From: Chloroflexota bacterium
Lineage (GTDB): Bacteria > Chloroflexota > Anaerolineae > B4-G1
Assembly (NCBI GenBank): GCA_003648085.1
Contig: QMOC01000119.1
Span: 1-7,510, forward strand
DNA: 7,510 bases
Direction of reading: 5' to 3'
The translations under genes and the position numbers were made by a program. The notes beneath the pieces are model-generated. The model was not told where the DNA came from. It did no database searches and was given only the letters and a program-made list of their open reading frames with translations. Each line of letters starts with the position of its first letter. The first letter of the stretch is position 1. Shown here in pieces: positions 1-5,718 of the stretch.

Positions 1-92
1 GTGGCATCCCGGAGCGGAAGGCGGATTCCACCGTCGGCCCCGAGGCCCTGCATCGGGCCATTGCCGACATCGCCCGCCGGAGGTTGGTGTAG
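1..92 (+). CDS. C-terminal end of an unidentified protein (partial, 5' cut by window)
   Basis: An open frame with codons starting at position 3 runs to a TAG at 90-92, giving the last 29 residues of a protein whose start lies outside the window. The tail reads like a real soluble protein end: it has an acidic/basic helix-like stretch (ALHRAIADIARRRLV) preceded by GIPERKADSTVGPE. I do not recognise the family, and 29 residues are too few to assign one. It is on the same strand as the operon that follows, but about 150 bases and a large inverted repeat separate them, so it is probably a different transcription unit. It could also be a chance open frame; the residue composition and the lack of a better frame here favour a real gene end. 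Confidence 0.5.
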   Translation, partial: GIPERKADSTVGPEALHRAIADIARRRLV

Positions 93-128
93 CGGCCGGG
101 TATTGGTTTACCGCCTCGTTGACTGGTG

Positions 129-190
129 CAGCGGATGGACAGCGGATAAACGGATGAGAGGTTATCCGCTTATCCGTTTCTCATCCGTTG
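129..190. repeat. Large imperfect inverted repeat made of CGGATR units
   Basis: Positions 129-157 pair with 162-190 around a four-base loop (158-161). By hand I count 22 Watson-Crick pairs, 4 G-T pairs and only 3 mismatches (139/180, 140/179, 150/169). Each arm also contains three copies of the hexamer CGGATA or CGGATG (132, 143 and 151 on the + strand; the same motif on the - strand in 164-187), so the element is both a palindrome and a set of short direct repeats. It lies between the end of the upstream gene and the DUF59 gene. It could be an interspersed repeat (REP/MITE-like), an operator array for a regulator of the Fe-S operon, or an RNA hairpin. There is no T-run after it, so it is not a standard intrinsic terminator. 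Confidence 0.8.
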
Positions 191-228
191 CCCCGGTAAA
201 CAAATGCGCGGCCAGGCCCGGCGGCGCT

Positions 229-235
229 GGGAGGA
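229..235 (+). promoter_or_regulatory. Shine-Dalgarno that sets the GTG start of the DUF59 gene
   Basis: GGGAGGA at 229-235 contains GGAGG (230-234) five bases before a GTG at 240. The in-frame ATG at 204 has no purine-rich site before it, and its extra residues (MRGQARRRWEEV) match nothing expected for the family. The GTG start is therefore preferred. Confidence 0.75.
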
Positions 236-239
236 AGTA

Positions 240-485
240 GTGTACGGCGAGCAGATCACGCCGGAGATGGAATTGGGCCTGATCCGCGACATCTCGGTAG
301 ACGGCGGGCAGGTGGAAGTGCGCATGGTGCTCACCACGCCCGACTGCCCGCTGGTTGAGTACCTGGTGGATCAGATCAGGCGCAAGGTCAAAAGCGTCAA
401 TGGGATCGAAACGGTCGAGGTAACACTGCTGGATGAGCCGTGGTACAACAGTGAGAACATCAACGGGAAAGGGAGCAATGGCTGA
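240..485 (+). CDS. Short DUF59/MIP18 (SufT/PaaD-like) Fe-S assembly protein
   Basis: This 81-residue soluble protein belongs to the MIP18/DUF59 family, whose members help to assemble or deliver Fe-S clusters (SufT, PaaD, the N-terminal domain of some Mrp/ApbC proteins). What shows it: LGLIRDISV at about residues 12-20, a strand ending in LTTPDCPL with the family cysteine at C36, then an amphipathic helix and VNGIETVEVTLLDEPW, which match the family's LTTPxCP and late V-x-V...W regions. It is short at the N-terminus: the first helix and the usual DPE-x-G-x-x-IVDLGL stretch are cut down to ITPEMELGL. The start is GTG with a strong Shine-Dalgarno. Its stop overlaps the start of the NifS-like gene by eight bases (478-485), so the two are probably translationally coupled. 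Family assignment is fairly sure; the exact role is inferred from the operon. Confidence 0.85.
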   Translation: MYGEQITPEMELGLIRDISVDGGQVEVRMVLTTPDCPLVEYLVDQIRRKVKSVNGIETVEVTLLDEPWYNSENINGKGSNG

Positions 486-1641
486 GAGGATTGTCTATCT
501 GGATAACGCCGCCACCACCCGCCTGGACGAGCGGGTCCTGGAGGCAATGAGGCCCTACTTCTTTGACGTCTACGCCGTCGCCACATCGCAGTTCGGCTAC
601 TCGCCGGGACTCGACGCCCGGGATGCGCTGGACGACGCCCGGACGCGGATCGCCGCTGCCCTGGGGGCCGCTCCGGAGGAGTTCGTCTTCACCTCCGGGA
701 GTACCGAATCCAGCAACATGGCCCTCAAAGGGGTGGCGATGGCGCTGGGGGAGAAGAAGGGCAAGCACATCATCGTTTCTAAAATCGAGGACTTCCCCGT
801 TCTCAATAGCGCCAGGGCGCTGGAAAAGCAGGGCTTCCGGGTGACCTATCTCGATGTGGACGAGCATGGGCGGGTGGATTTGGAGCAACTGCGCGACGCC
901 ATCACGCCGGAGACGATTTTGGTCTCGGTCCAGGCGGCCAACCAGGAGATTGGCACGCTGCAAGACGTAGCCGCCATCGGCCAGATCTGCCGCGAGAAGG
1001 GGGTGCTCTTCCACACCGACGCCACCCACAGTTTCCCCCGTGTCCCGCTGGACGTGCGGGAAGTGCCGGTTGATTTGGTCACGGTGACGGCACACCTGAT
1101 CCACGGCCCCAAGGGGGTGGGCGGACTGTACGTGCGCTCACACACGCCGCTGGTCAAGTGGATGGACGGCGGCTTCCAGGAATTTAACCTGCGGGCCGGG
1201 ACGGAGAACATCCCCGGTGCGGTCGGCTTCGCCAAAGCGGTCGAGTTGGTGACGCCAGAGGAAACGGCGCGCCTACAGGAGATGCGCGATCGGCTGATCG
1301 AGCGGTTGTTGCAGATTCCCCACTCACGCCTCAATGGCCATCCCACGCTGCGGCTGCCTCACAATGCTAACGTGTCCTTCCGCTTCGTCGAGGGAGAATC
1401 CATCCTGCTGCATCTGGATATGCGGGGCTTCGCCGTCAGCACCGGCTCGGCTTGCTTCAGCCGCTCACTGGAGGCCAGCCACGTCATCCTGGGGATAGGT
1501 GGTGACCACGAGCGGGCGCACGGCTCAGTGCGCTTCACTTTCGGTCGCTTCAATCGGGACGAGGACGTGGACACGGTGGCCCAGGCGGTGGCCGAAGTGG
1601 TGGCGAGACTCAGGGAGATCAGTCCGTTGGGGAAAGAGTAG
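478..1641 (+). CDS. NifS/IscS-like protein lacking the PLP-binding lysine
   Basis: A 387-residue class V fold-type I PLP enzyme homologue, group I (IscS/NifS) by its long cysteine loop. Family members take sulfur from cysteine as a persulfide and pass it to IscU. Seen here: LDNAATT near the N-terminus, TSGSTES (PLP-phosphate loop), NQEIG, D181 in HTDATHS, the loop STGSACFS with the persulfide cysteine C326, and SVRFTFGRF near the C-terminus. Key changes compared with E. coli IscS: the Schiff-base Lys206 is L207 (TAHLIHGPKG, codon CTG at 1096), His104 is D105 (IEDFPVL) and Gln183 is H184; the usual NPSS-x-H segment after the first helix is also lost. Normal cysteine desulfurase activity is therefore unlikely. 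The ATG at 478 is chosen over one at 433 because the protein then begins right before the conserved YLDNAATT. It probably works with the IscU-like protein encoded 27 bases downstream. Confidence 0.93.
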   Translation: MAERIVYLDNAATTRLDERVLEAMRPYFFDVYAVATSQFGYSPGLDARDALDDARTRIAAALGAAPEEFVFTSGSTESSNMALKGVAMALGEKKGKHIIVSKIEDFPVLNSARALEKQGFRVTYLDVDEHGRVDLEQLRDAITPETILVSVQAANQEIGTLQDVAAIGQICREKGVLFHTDATHSFPRVPLDVREVPVDLVTVTAHLIHGPKGVGGLYVRSHTPLVKWMDGGFQEFNLRAGTENIPGAVGFAKAVELVTPEETARLQEMRDRLIERLLQIPHSRLNGHPTLRLPHNANVSFRFVEGESILLHLDMRGFAVSTGSACFSRSLEASHVILGIGGDHERAHGSVRFTFGRFNRDEDVDTVAQAVAEVVARLREISPLGKE

Positions 1642-1668
1642 GCGAGCGTAGATTCCTGGAGGTGAGAG

Positions 1669-2304
1669 ATGCCATTACCATATACCGAGACTGTGATGGA
1701 ACACTTTCGTCACCCGCGCAATGTGGGACGTATTGAGGATGCCGACGCTAAAGCCGTCGAAGGTAGCCCCGCTTGCGGCGATATGGTGGCCGTCTACCTG
1801 AAGGTGGACCCGAAGGACTTGCGCATCACCGACATCAAGTTCGAATCCTATGGCTGCGCCTCCAACATCGCCACCGGCTCTATCATCACCGAGATGGCCA
1901 AAGGCAAGACGCTGGATGAGGCGAAGCGGATCACCTGGAAACAGGCGTCGGAGACGCTGGGCGGCCTGCCGCCGATCAAAGTCCACTGCTCGATATTGGC
2001 CGTAGACGGGCTGCGGGCGGCTATCGAGAACTACGAGGAGCGCCACGGCCTGGTCAAAGAGCGCAAGCCGACGACGGTCGAATTCGTGCGCAAGCGGCTC
2101 AAGCGCGTGATGAACCCGATGACCGGGCTGGATGTGGTGCGCACCAAGTTGGTCAAGGAGGTGGAGGTCACCGACGGGACGGTGCGTGTGGTGCTGGACC
2201 TGCCGGAGGATCACCAGTTCGCCGCGGCCATTCGGGAGGACATCGTCGAGAAACTGGAGCCCCGTTGGGATGTGGAGCGGGTGATCGTGGAGTTCACGGA
2301 GTGA
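1669..2304 (+). CDS. IscU/NifU-type Fe-S scaffold fused to a C-terminal DUF59-like domain
   Basis: A 211-residue two-domain protein. Residues 1-125 form an IscU domain, the scaffold on which [2Fe-2S] clusters are built. All ligand positions are present: C36 and D38 in GSPACGD, C63 in YGCASN, and H106 and C107 in VHCSILA. LPPIK (100-104) corresponds to the LPPVK chaperone-recognition motif of IscU. After a charged linker, residues about 139-211 resemble a DUF59/MIP18 domain (VRKRLKRVMNPMTGLDVV, then LVKEVEV, then a final helix and a VERVIVEF strand), but where other members have TTPxCP this one reads LPEDHQF and has no cysteine. This differs from classical NifU, whose C-terminal part is a ferredoxin-like plus a CxxC domain. 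An ideal GGAGG (1658-1662) lies six bases before the ATG. The fusion may tie scaffold and delivery functions together (inference). Confidence 0.92.
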   Translation: MPLPYTETVMEHFRHPRNVGRIEDADAKAVEGSPACGDMVAVYLKVDPKDLRITDIKFESYGCASNIATGSIITEMAKGKTLDEAKRITWKQASETLGGLPPIKVHCSILAVDGLRAAIENYEERHGLVKERKPTTVEFVRKRLKRVMNPMTGLDVVRTKLVKEVEVTDGTVRVVLDLPEDHQFAAAIREDIVEKLEPRWDVERVIVEFTE

Positions 2305-2313
2305 GGTGGGACG

Positions 2314-2583
2314 ATGCCCGAGATAAGAGTGGATACCGGGGAGGCGAGGTGCCCGGCGGTTGAGGCGAACATTGTGGTGGATTGCCGGGGCGAGACCTGC
2401 CCTGTGCCGCTGGTGGAGACGCGCAAGGCGTTGCGCAGGGCTGCGCCTGGGGATGTGATCGAGGTCATCGGCACGCATCCGGCCTCAAGGAAGGAGATAC
2501 CGATGGCGGTCGAGGCACTGGGACTAAGGCTGCTGTGCGTCGAGGGGACGGATACCGATTGGACGATTCGTATCCAGCGCTAG
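2314..2583 (+). CDS. tusA: TusA-like sulfur carrier protein
   Basis: An 89-residue TusA/SirA/YedF-family protein. These small cytoplasmic proteins carry a persulfide on the cysteine of a CPxP motif and pass it along sulfur relays. Seen: VDCRGETCPVPLVETRKAL at residues 22-40 with CPVP at 29-32 (C29 the expected sulfur carrier), followed by GDVIEVIGT and the EIPMAVEALG helix found in the family. An extra N-terminal tail of about 18 residues carries another cysteine (C13), and C24 lies just before the motif. The usual TD-P of the family is TH-P here. The gene begins nine bases after the IscU stop, with a Shine-Dalgarno (AGGTG, 2304-2308) touching that stop, so it is surely in the same operon. 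It is a likely sulfur donor or acceptor for the desulfurase-like and scaffold proteins (inference). Confidence 0.9.
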   Translation: MPEIRVDTGEARCPAVEANIVVDCRGETCPVPLVETRKALRRAAPGDVIEVIGTHPASRKEIPMAVEALGLRLLCVEGTDTDWTIRIQR

Positions 2584-2628
2584 GGCGAGAACGGAGCAAG
2601 CCTACCGCAGGATATGGACAGGATTAAG

Positions 2629-2652
2629 GCCCGGCGACTGAAGGTCGCGGGC
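2629..2652 (+). other. Hairpin in the gap after the Fe-S operon
   Basis: The 169-base gap 2584-2752 has no convincing gene. GCCC and GCGAC (2629-2632, 2634-2638) pair with GTCGC and GGGC (2644-2652) around a five-base loop, with one bulged G at 2633. A smaller GCCC/GGGC stem follows at 2669-2682. The only T-run is CCTTTG at 2655-2660, so this is at best a weak or Rho-assisted terminator; it could also be an RNA processing or leader structure for the YHS gene. I see no clear sigma-70 promoter in the gap. Confidence 0.45.
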
Positions 2653-2752
2653 TACCTTTGCGAAGTCCGCCCTGCGGTGGGCCAGAAGTTGATGGAAAGG
2701 TAGAGCAGTTTCCGAACGTTCTCATAGATGTTAAAGGAAAGGAGCGAAGGTC

Positions 2753-2947
2753 ATGGGAAAGGTAAAGGACCCGGTTTGTGGGATGGTGATTGATCCCAAT
2801 ACGGCGGCGGCCACCTCGGAGTACAAGGGGCAAACCTACTACTTTTGCGCACGGGGCTGCAAGGTCGCCTTCGATAAGGATCCGGAGAAGTACCTGGAGG
2901 GCGAGGGAGAAGAGGCCCACGAAGTTGGTCACCACGGCCGCTGCTAG
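2753..2947 (+). CDS. Small YHS-domain metal-binding protein
   Basis: A 64-residue protein that is almost entirely one YHS domain. This short cysteine-containing module is often found next to or fused to copper and heavy-metal P-type ATPases and in metal-handling oxidoreductases. Seen: KDPVCGMVIDP at residues 5-15 with C9, then YKGQTYYFCARGCKVAF at 24-40 with C32 and C36, and PEKYL at 44-48. The C-terminal tail is acidic and then ends in HEVGHHGRC, adding three histidines (56, 60, 61) and C64 that could bind metal. AAGGAG (2739-2744) lies eight bases before the ATG. Its place ahead of a DsrE2-like gene and a P1B ATPase suggests a metal chaperone or sensor for that exporter (inference). Family is sure; the metal is unknown. 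Confidence 0.9.
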   Translation: MGKVKDPVCGMVIDPNTAAATSEYKGQTYYFCARGCKVAFDKDPEKYLEGEGEEAHEVGHHGRC

Positions 2948-2969
2948 GCTGCACGTGGGAATCCGCAGC

Positions 2970-2991
2970 GGGGACGCGGCGACCGCGCCCC
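2970..2991 (+). other. Strong G+C hairpin between the YHS and DsrE2-like genes
   Basis: GGGG and CGCGG (2970-2973, 2975-2979) pair perfectly with CCGCG and CCCC (2983-2991) around a three-base loop, with a single bulged A at 2974: nine G-C pairs in all. No T-run follows (CTTCCCGG), so it is not a standard terminator. A partial stop, mRNA stabiliser or processing site that sets the ratio of YHS to downstream protein is possible. Confidence 0.55.
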
Positions 2992-3058
2992 TTCCCGGTT
3001 CATTCTCGGTCCAGCGCCACCTTTCATGGCGGTGCGGATCGGAATGGGAGCAAAGACG

Positions 3059-3478
3059 ATGGCGGATAGAGTAACCATCATCCTGCACAGCGGTGATATG
3101 GATAAAGTTTACAGCGCGCTGATCATCGGCAACGGGGCGCTGGCGATGGGTATGGAGGCCTCGATCTACTTCACCTTCTGGGGCCTCCAGCGGCTGCAAA
3201 AAGGCGGATTGGAAAAAGGCCCGCTCTCCAAAATGCATTTCCTGGGCCTGGGTAAGTGGATGATCAAGCAGCGCATGAAGAAAGCCAACGTAGCCTCCTT
3301 GGAGAAACTGATGGCCGACTTCAAGGAACTGGGCGGCAGGGTCATCGCCTGCGAGATGACGATGGAGATTATGGGCCTGCGCCGAGAGGATCTGCGTGAG
3401 GACTGGATTGACGAGTACGGGGCCGTGGGAACGTACATCCGGGAGGCGCGGGAGTCGGCGATCACACTTTTCATCTGA
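3059..3478 (+). CDS. DsrE2-like (DsrE/DsrF family, COG2210-type) protein
   Basis: A 139-residue protein of the DsrE/F superfamily, DsrE2 branch. Family members are linked to sulfur transfer, often with TusA and rhodanese, and carry sulfur on a conserved cysteine. Seen: RVTIILHSGDMDKVYSALIIG at the N-terminus, the hallmark ASIYFTFWGL (34-43), a basic middle segment with MIKQRMKKAN, and the family motif VIACEMTMEIMGL with the single cysteine C98. No certain membrane segment beyond moderately hydrophobic stretches. ATGs also occur at 3026 and 3044, but the one at 3059 has GGGAG (3046-3050) eight bases upstream and puts the first strand right at the start, so I chose it. The ATPase gene begins 16 bases downstream. 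A role in thiol or sulfur chemistry tied to metal export is inferred. Confidence 0.88.
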   Translation: MADRVTIILHSGDMDKVYSALIIGNGALAMGMEASIYFTFWGLQRLQKGGLEKGPLSKMHFLGLGKWMIKQRMKKANVASLEKLMADFKELGGRVIACEMTMEIMGLRREDLREDWIDEYGAVGTYIREARESAITLFI

Positions 3479-3494
3479 GAGGATAGCAACGCCA

Positions 3495-5675
3495 ATGCCA
3501 ACTAAGACATTCACCGTAGCAGGGTTAACCTGCGCAGACTGTGCGGCCAGAGTCCAGGCAGCCGTCAGCCAGGTGGAGGACGTGGACGCCTGCCAGGTTG
3601 ACCACGCCACCGGCCGGCTTACGGTTTCGTTCACGACGCCAGACTTGGCGATGGATCAGATTGCCAGGGCCGTGAGTTCAACCGGCCATACGCTGGTCAC
3701 CGACCGCCGGAGCCTACGGTCTAAGCCGGAACGACTGAAGTCGTTACAGTTTGTACGCTTCGTCTTTTCGAAGCGCGAGACGACGCTGACCGCCATCGCC
3801 GGGCTGTTGACACTCATTGGCCTGGCGCTGGCACTAGCCGGTGCGCCCGACTGGAGCAGAACGGTCACCTTCGCGGCGGCCATCGTTGTGGGGGGCATCC
3901 CGGTGGCGCGCCACGCCTTTCAGGAAGTGTGGCTCGCTCGCAACCTGGGCATCAACACACTGATGGTCATAGCAGTCGTAGGCGCAGCCTTCATCGGTGA
4001 ATGGGCCGAGGCCGCCATCGTGGTAATCCTCTTCTCGTTGGGTGAGGCGCTGGAGGGGTTCGCGGCGGAGCAAGCGCGGAGCGCGCTCGATGGTCTGCTC
4101 GATCTGGCCCCGCCGGTGGCGCTGAAGATACTGCCCACCGGCGAGACCCAGGAGACGCTGGTGGAGCAACTGACCATCGGCGACCGCGTGCTGATGCGCC
4201 CCGGGGACAGGGTCAGCGTGGACGGTGTGGTGCTGGCCGGGGAGAGCGCGGTGGATCAATCGCCCATCACCGGCGAGAGTGTGCCGGTGGAAAAAAAGCC
4301 GGGCGATGAGGTCTTTGCCGGCACGGTCAACACCTCCGGCGCGCTGGAAGTGGAGGTCACCCGCCTGACCGCCGACAACACGCTGAGCCGAATGGTGGCG
4401 CTGGTGCGGGAGGCGCAATCGCGGCAGGCGCCGGTGCAGCGCTTCATTGACCGCTTCGCCCGCATCTACACACCGACGGTGGCAGTTGTGGCGCTGCTCA
4501 TGGCTGCCGTCCCGCCGCTGTTCTTCGGGCAGCCGTTCCGGGGAGAACATGGCTGGCTTATACGGGCCTTGCAGATGCTGGTCATCGCCTGTCCTTGCGC
4601 ACTGGTCATCTCCACGCCGGTCAGTCTAGTGAGCGCTATGACCAATGCTGCCTCCCGTGGGGTGCTCATTAAAGGCGGGCGTTACCTGGAAGCGTTAAGT
4701 CGGGTACGCGCTTTCGCTTTCGACAAGACCGGTACTTTGACCGAGGGGCGGCCCGTGACGACCGATGTGGTGGACGTGTGTATCTGCGGGGAGTGTCCCG
4801 AGAATTGCGGCCTGCAACACGCGGCAGCGATTGAGGCGCAGTCATCTCACCCACTGGCCCGGGCGCTGCTGGCGGAGGCGCGCGCCAGAGGGGTGGAGGT
4901 GCCGCCGGCCTCTGACGTCGCCATCTTGAGCGGGCGGGGAATGGAGGGGGTCGTCAATGGCGCGGCGGTCACGGTCGCCAGCCATACCCATTTTGACGAG
5001 TATTTTCCGCACCCGGAATTTGTTTGCCGCTTGGCCGACGAACTGGCCGCCCAGGGCAAGACGGTGATTCTGGTGCGGCACGACGACGAAGTATGCGCGC
5101 TGTTCGGCGTGGCAGACACGTTGCGCCCCGGCAGCCGTCAGGCCATCGCTGATTTGAAGACCTTGGGCGACATCCACACCGTGATGCTGACCGGCGATAA
5201 CCCGATTGTGGCCCAGGCCATTGCCCACCAGGTCGGGGTGGACGAGGTACGCGCCGATCTTTTGCCGGAGGAGAAGGTGGCTGCCGTCGCTGAACTGGCG
5301 GAAAGGTACCAGGTCGTGGCGATGGTCGGCGACGGTGTGAACGACGCTCCGGCGCTGGCCCAGGCGGATGTGGGTATCGCGATGGGCGGCGCGGGTTCGG
5401 CCCAGGCGATGGAGACAGCCGACGTAGTCCTGATGGGCGATGATCTATCACAACTTCCCTTCATCGTCCATCTCAGTCGCAAGACGAAGCGGGTAATCGC
5501 CGCCAACATCGCGCTTGCCCTTGCCGTCAAGGTAGCCGTCTTCGTCCTGGCAGCGGCGGGCCTGGCCACGCTGTGGATGGCGATCGCGGCCGACGTCGGC
5601 GCGGCGGTGGTGGTGATCCTGAACGGTATGCGACTGCGTGGAAGATTTAGGCCGGAGTCGTCATCTGACGCTTGA
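3495..5675 (+). CDS. cadA: P1B-type heavy-metal exporting ATPase (Zn/Cd/Pb class)
   Basis: A 726-residue P-type ATPase that uses ATP to move a soft metal cation out of the cytoplasm. Domains in order: one HMA metal-binding domain with GLTCADCAARV (C13, C16); membrane segments near 98-116, 122-138, 151-168 and 172-184; actuator domain with TGES (259-262); the metal-site CPC (366-368) in the sixth membrane helix; phosphorylation site DKTGT (D410); HP (452-453); TGD in VMLTGDNP; GDGVNDAP (from 612); two final helices. K679 and D700 in the last helices sit 21 residues apart, as in ZntA K693/D714, pointing to the P1B-2 class (Zn2+, Cd2+, Pb2+) rather than copper. An extra four-cysteine motif, CICGECPENC (429-438), sits between DKTGT and HP. 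The start at 3495 removes an unrelated 33-residue extension; its ribosome site (GAGAGGA) overlaps the previous stop with long spacing. The symbol marks the subfamily only. Confidence 0.95.
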   Translation: MPTKTFTVAGLTCADCAARVQAAVSQVEDVDACQVDHATGRLTVSFTTPDLAMDQIARAVSSTGHTLVTDRRSLRSKPERLKSLQFVRFVFSKRETTLTAIAGLLTLIGLALALAGAPDWSRTVTFAAAIVVGGIPVARHAFQEVWLARNLGINTLMVIAVVGAAFIGEWAEAAIVVILFSLGEALEGFAAEQARSALDGLLDLAPPVALKILPTGETQETLVEQLTIGDRVLMRPGDRVSVDGVVLAGESAVDQSPITGESVPVEKKPGDEVFAGTVNTSGALEVEVTRLTADNTLSRMVALVREAQSRQAPVQRFIDRFARIYTPTVAVVALLMAAVPPLFFGQPFRGEHGWLIRALQMLVIACPCALVISTPVSLVSAMTNAASRGVLIKGGRYLEALSRVRAFAFDKTGTLTEGRPVTTDVVDVCICGECPENCGLQHAAAIEAQSSHPLARALLAEARARGVEVPPASDVAILSGRGMEGVVNGAAVTVASHTHFDEYFPHPEFVCRLADELAAQGKTVILVRHDDEVCALFGVADTLRPGSRQAIADLKTLGDIHTVMLTGDNPIVAQAIAHQVGVDEVRADLLPEEKVAAVAELAERYQVVAMVGDGVNDAPALAQADVGIAMGGAGSAQAMETADVVLMGDDLSQLPFIVHLSRKTKRVIAANIALALAVKVAVFVLAAAGLATLWMAIAADVGAAVVVILNGMRLRGRFRPESSSDA

Positions 5676-5700
5676 CAAACTGGCTGCCTGGTAGCATAAT
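5672..5700 (+). promoter_or_regulatory. Sigma-70-type promoter for the sugar-phosphate transferase gene
   Basis: TTGACA at 5672-5677 (6/6 match to the -35 consensus) and CATAAT at 5695-5700 (5/6 match to -10) are separated by exactly 17 bases. The -35 box includes the TGA stop of the ATPase (5673-5675). The start of transcription would be near 5707, leaving a leader of about 12 bases before the ATG at 5719. Confidence 0.8.
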
Positions 5701-5718
5701 CGGCTCCAGAGCAAGCCA

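Noticed and set aside
119..149. Possible promoter (TTGACT, then GGATAA) for the Fe-S operon
   Set aside because: The spacing is 19 bases and the -10 match is poor; the GGATAA belongs to the repeated CGGATR unit, so the match is not independent evidence.
1..240. 79-codon open frame starting GTG at position 1
   Set aside because: It runs through the inverted repeat in a different frame from the coding-like tail ending at 92; its composition (Pro, Ser, Arg, Trp rich) is typical of a shadow frame in GC-rich DNA.
433..477. Upstream ATG for the NifS-like gene
   Set aside because: It adds 15 unconserved residues and lies deep in the DUF59 gene; the ATG at 478 starts right before the conserved YLDNAATT.
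460..1104. Long minus-strand open frame opposite the NifS-like gene
   Set aside because: It is the mirror of a clearly conserved gene; no motif, no ribosome site, and long antisense frames are common in GC-rich genomes.
1675..2478. 267-codon minus-strand open frame
   Set aside because: It lies opposite the IscU fusion and the TusA-like gene, both strongly conserved; the residues (many His, Arg, Leu) are typical of an antisense shadow.
2629..2682. Metal riboswitch or intrinsic terminator between the two clusters
   Set aside because: The stems do not form a known riboswitch layout that I can recognise, and there is no adequate T-run, so only a plain hairpin is reported.
3396..3494. Upstream start of the P1B ATPase
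   Set aside because: It would add 33 unrelated residues overlapping the DsrE2-like gene; the HMA domain starts naturally at the ATG at 3495.
2624..3634. 336-codon minus-strand open frame across the metal cluster
   Set aside because: It lies opposite the YHS, DsrE2-like and ATPase HMA coding sequence, which all have family motifs on the + strand; no recognisable domain of its own.
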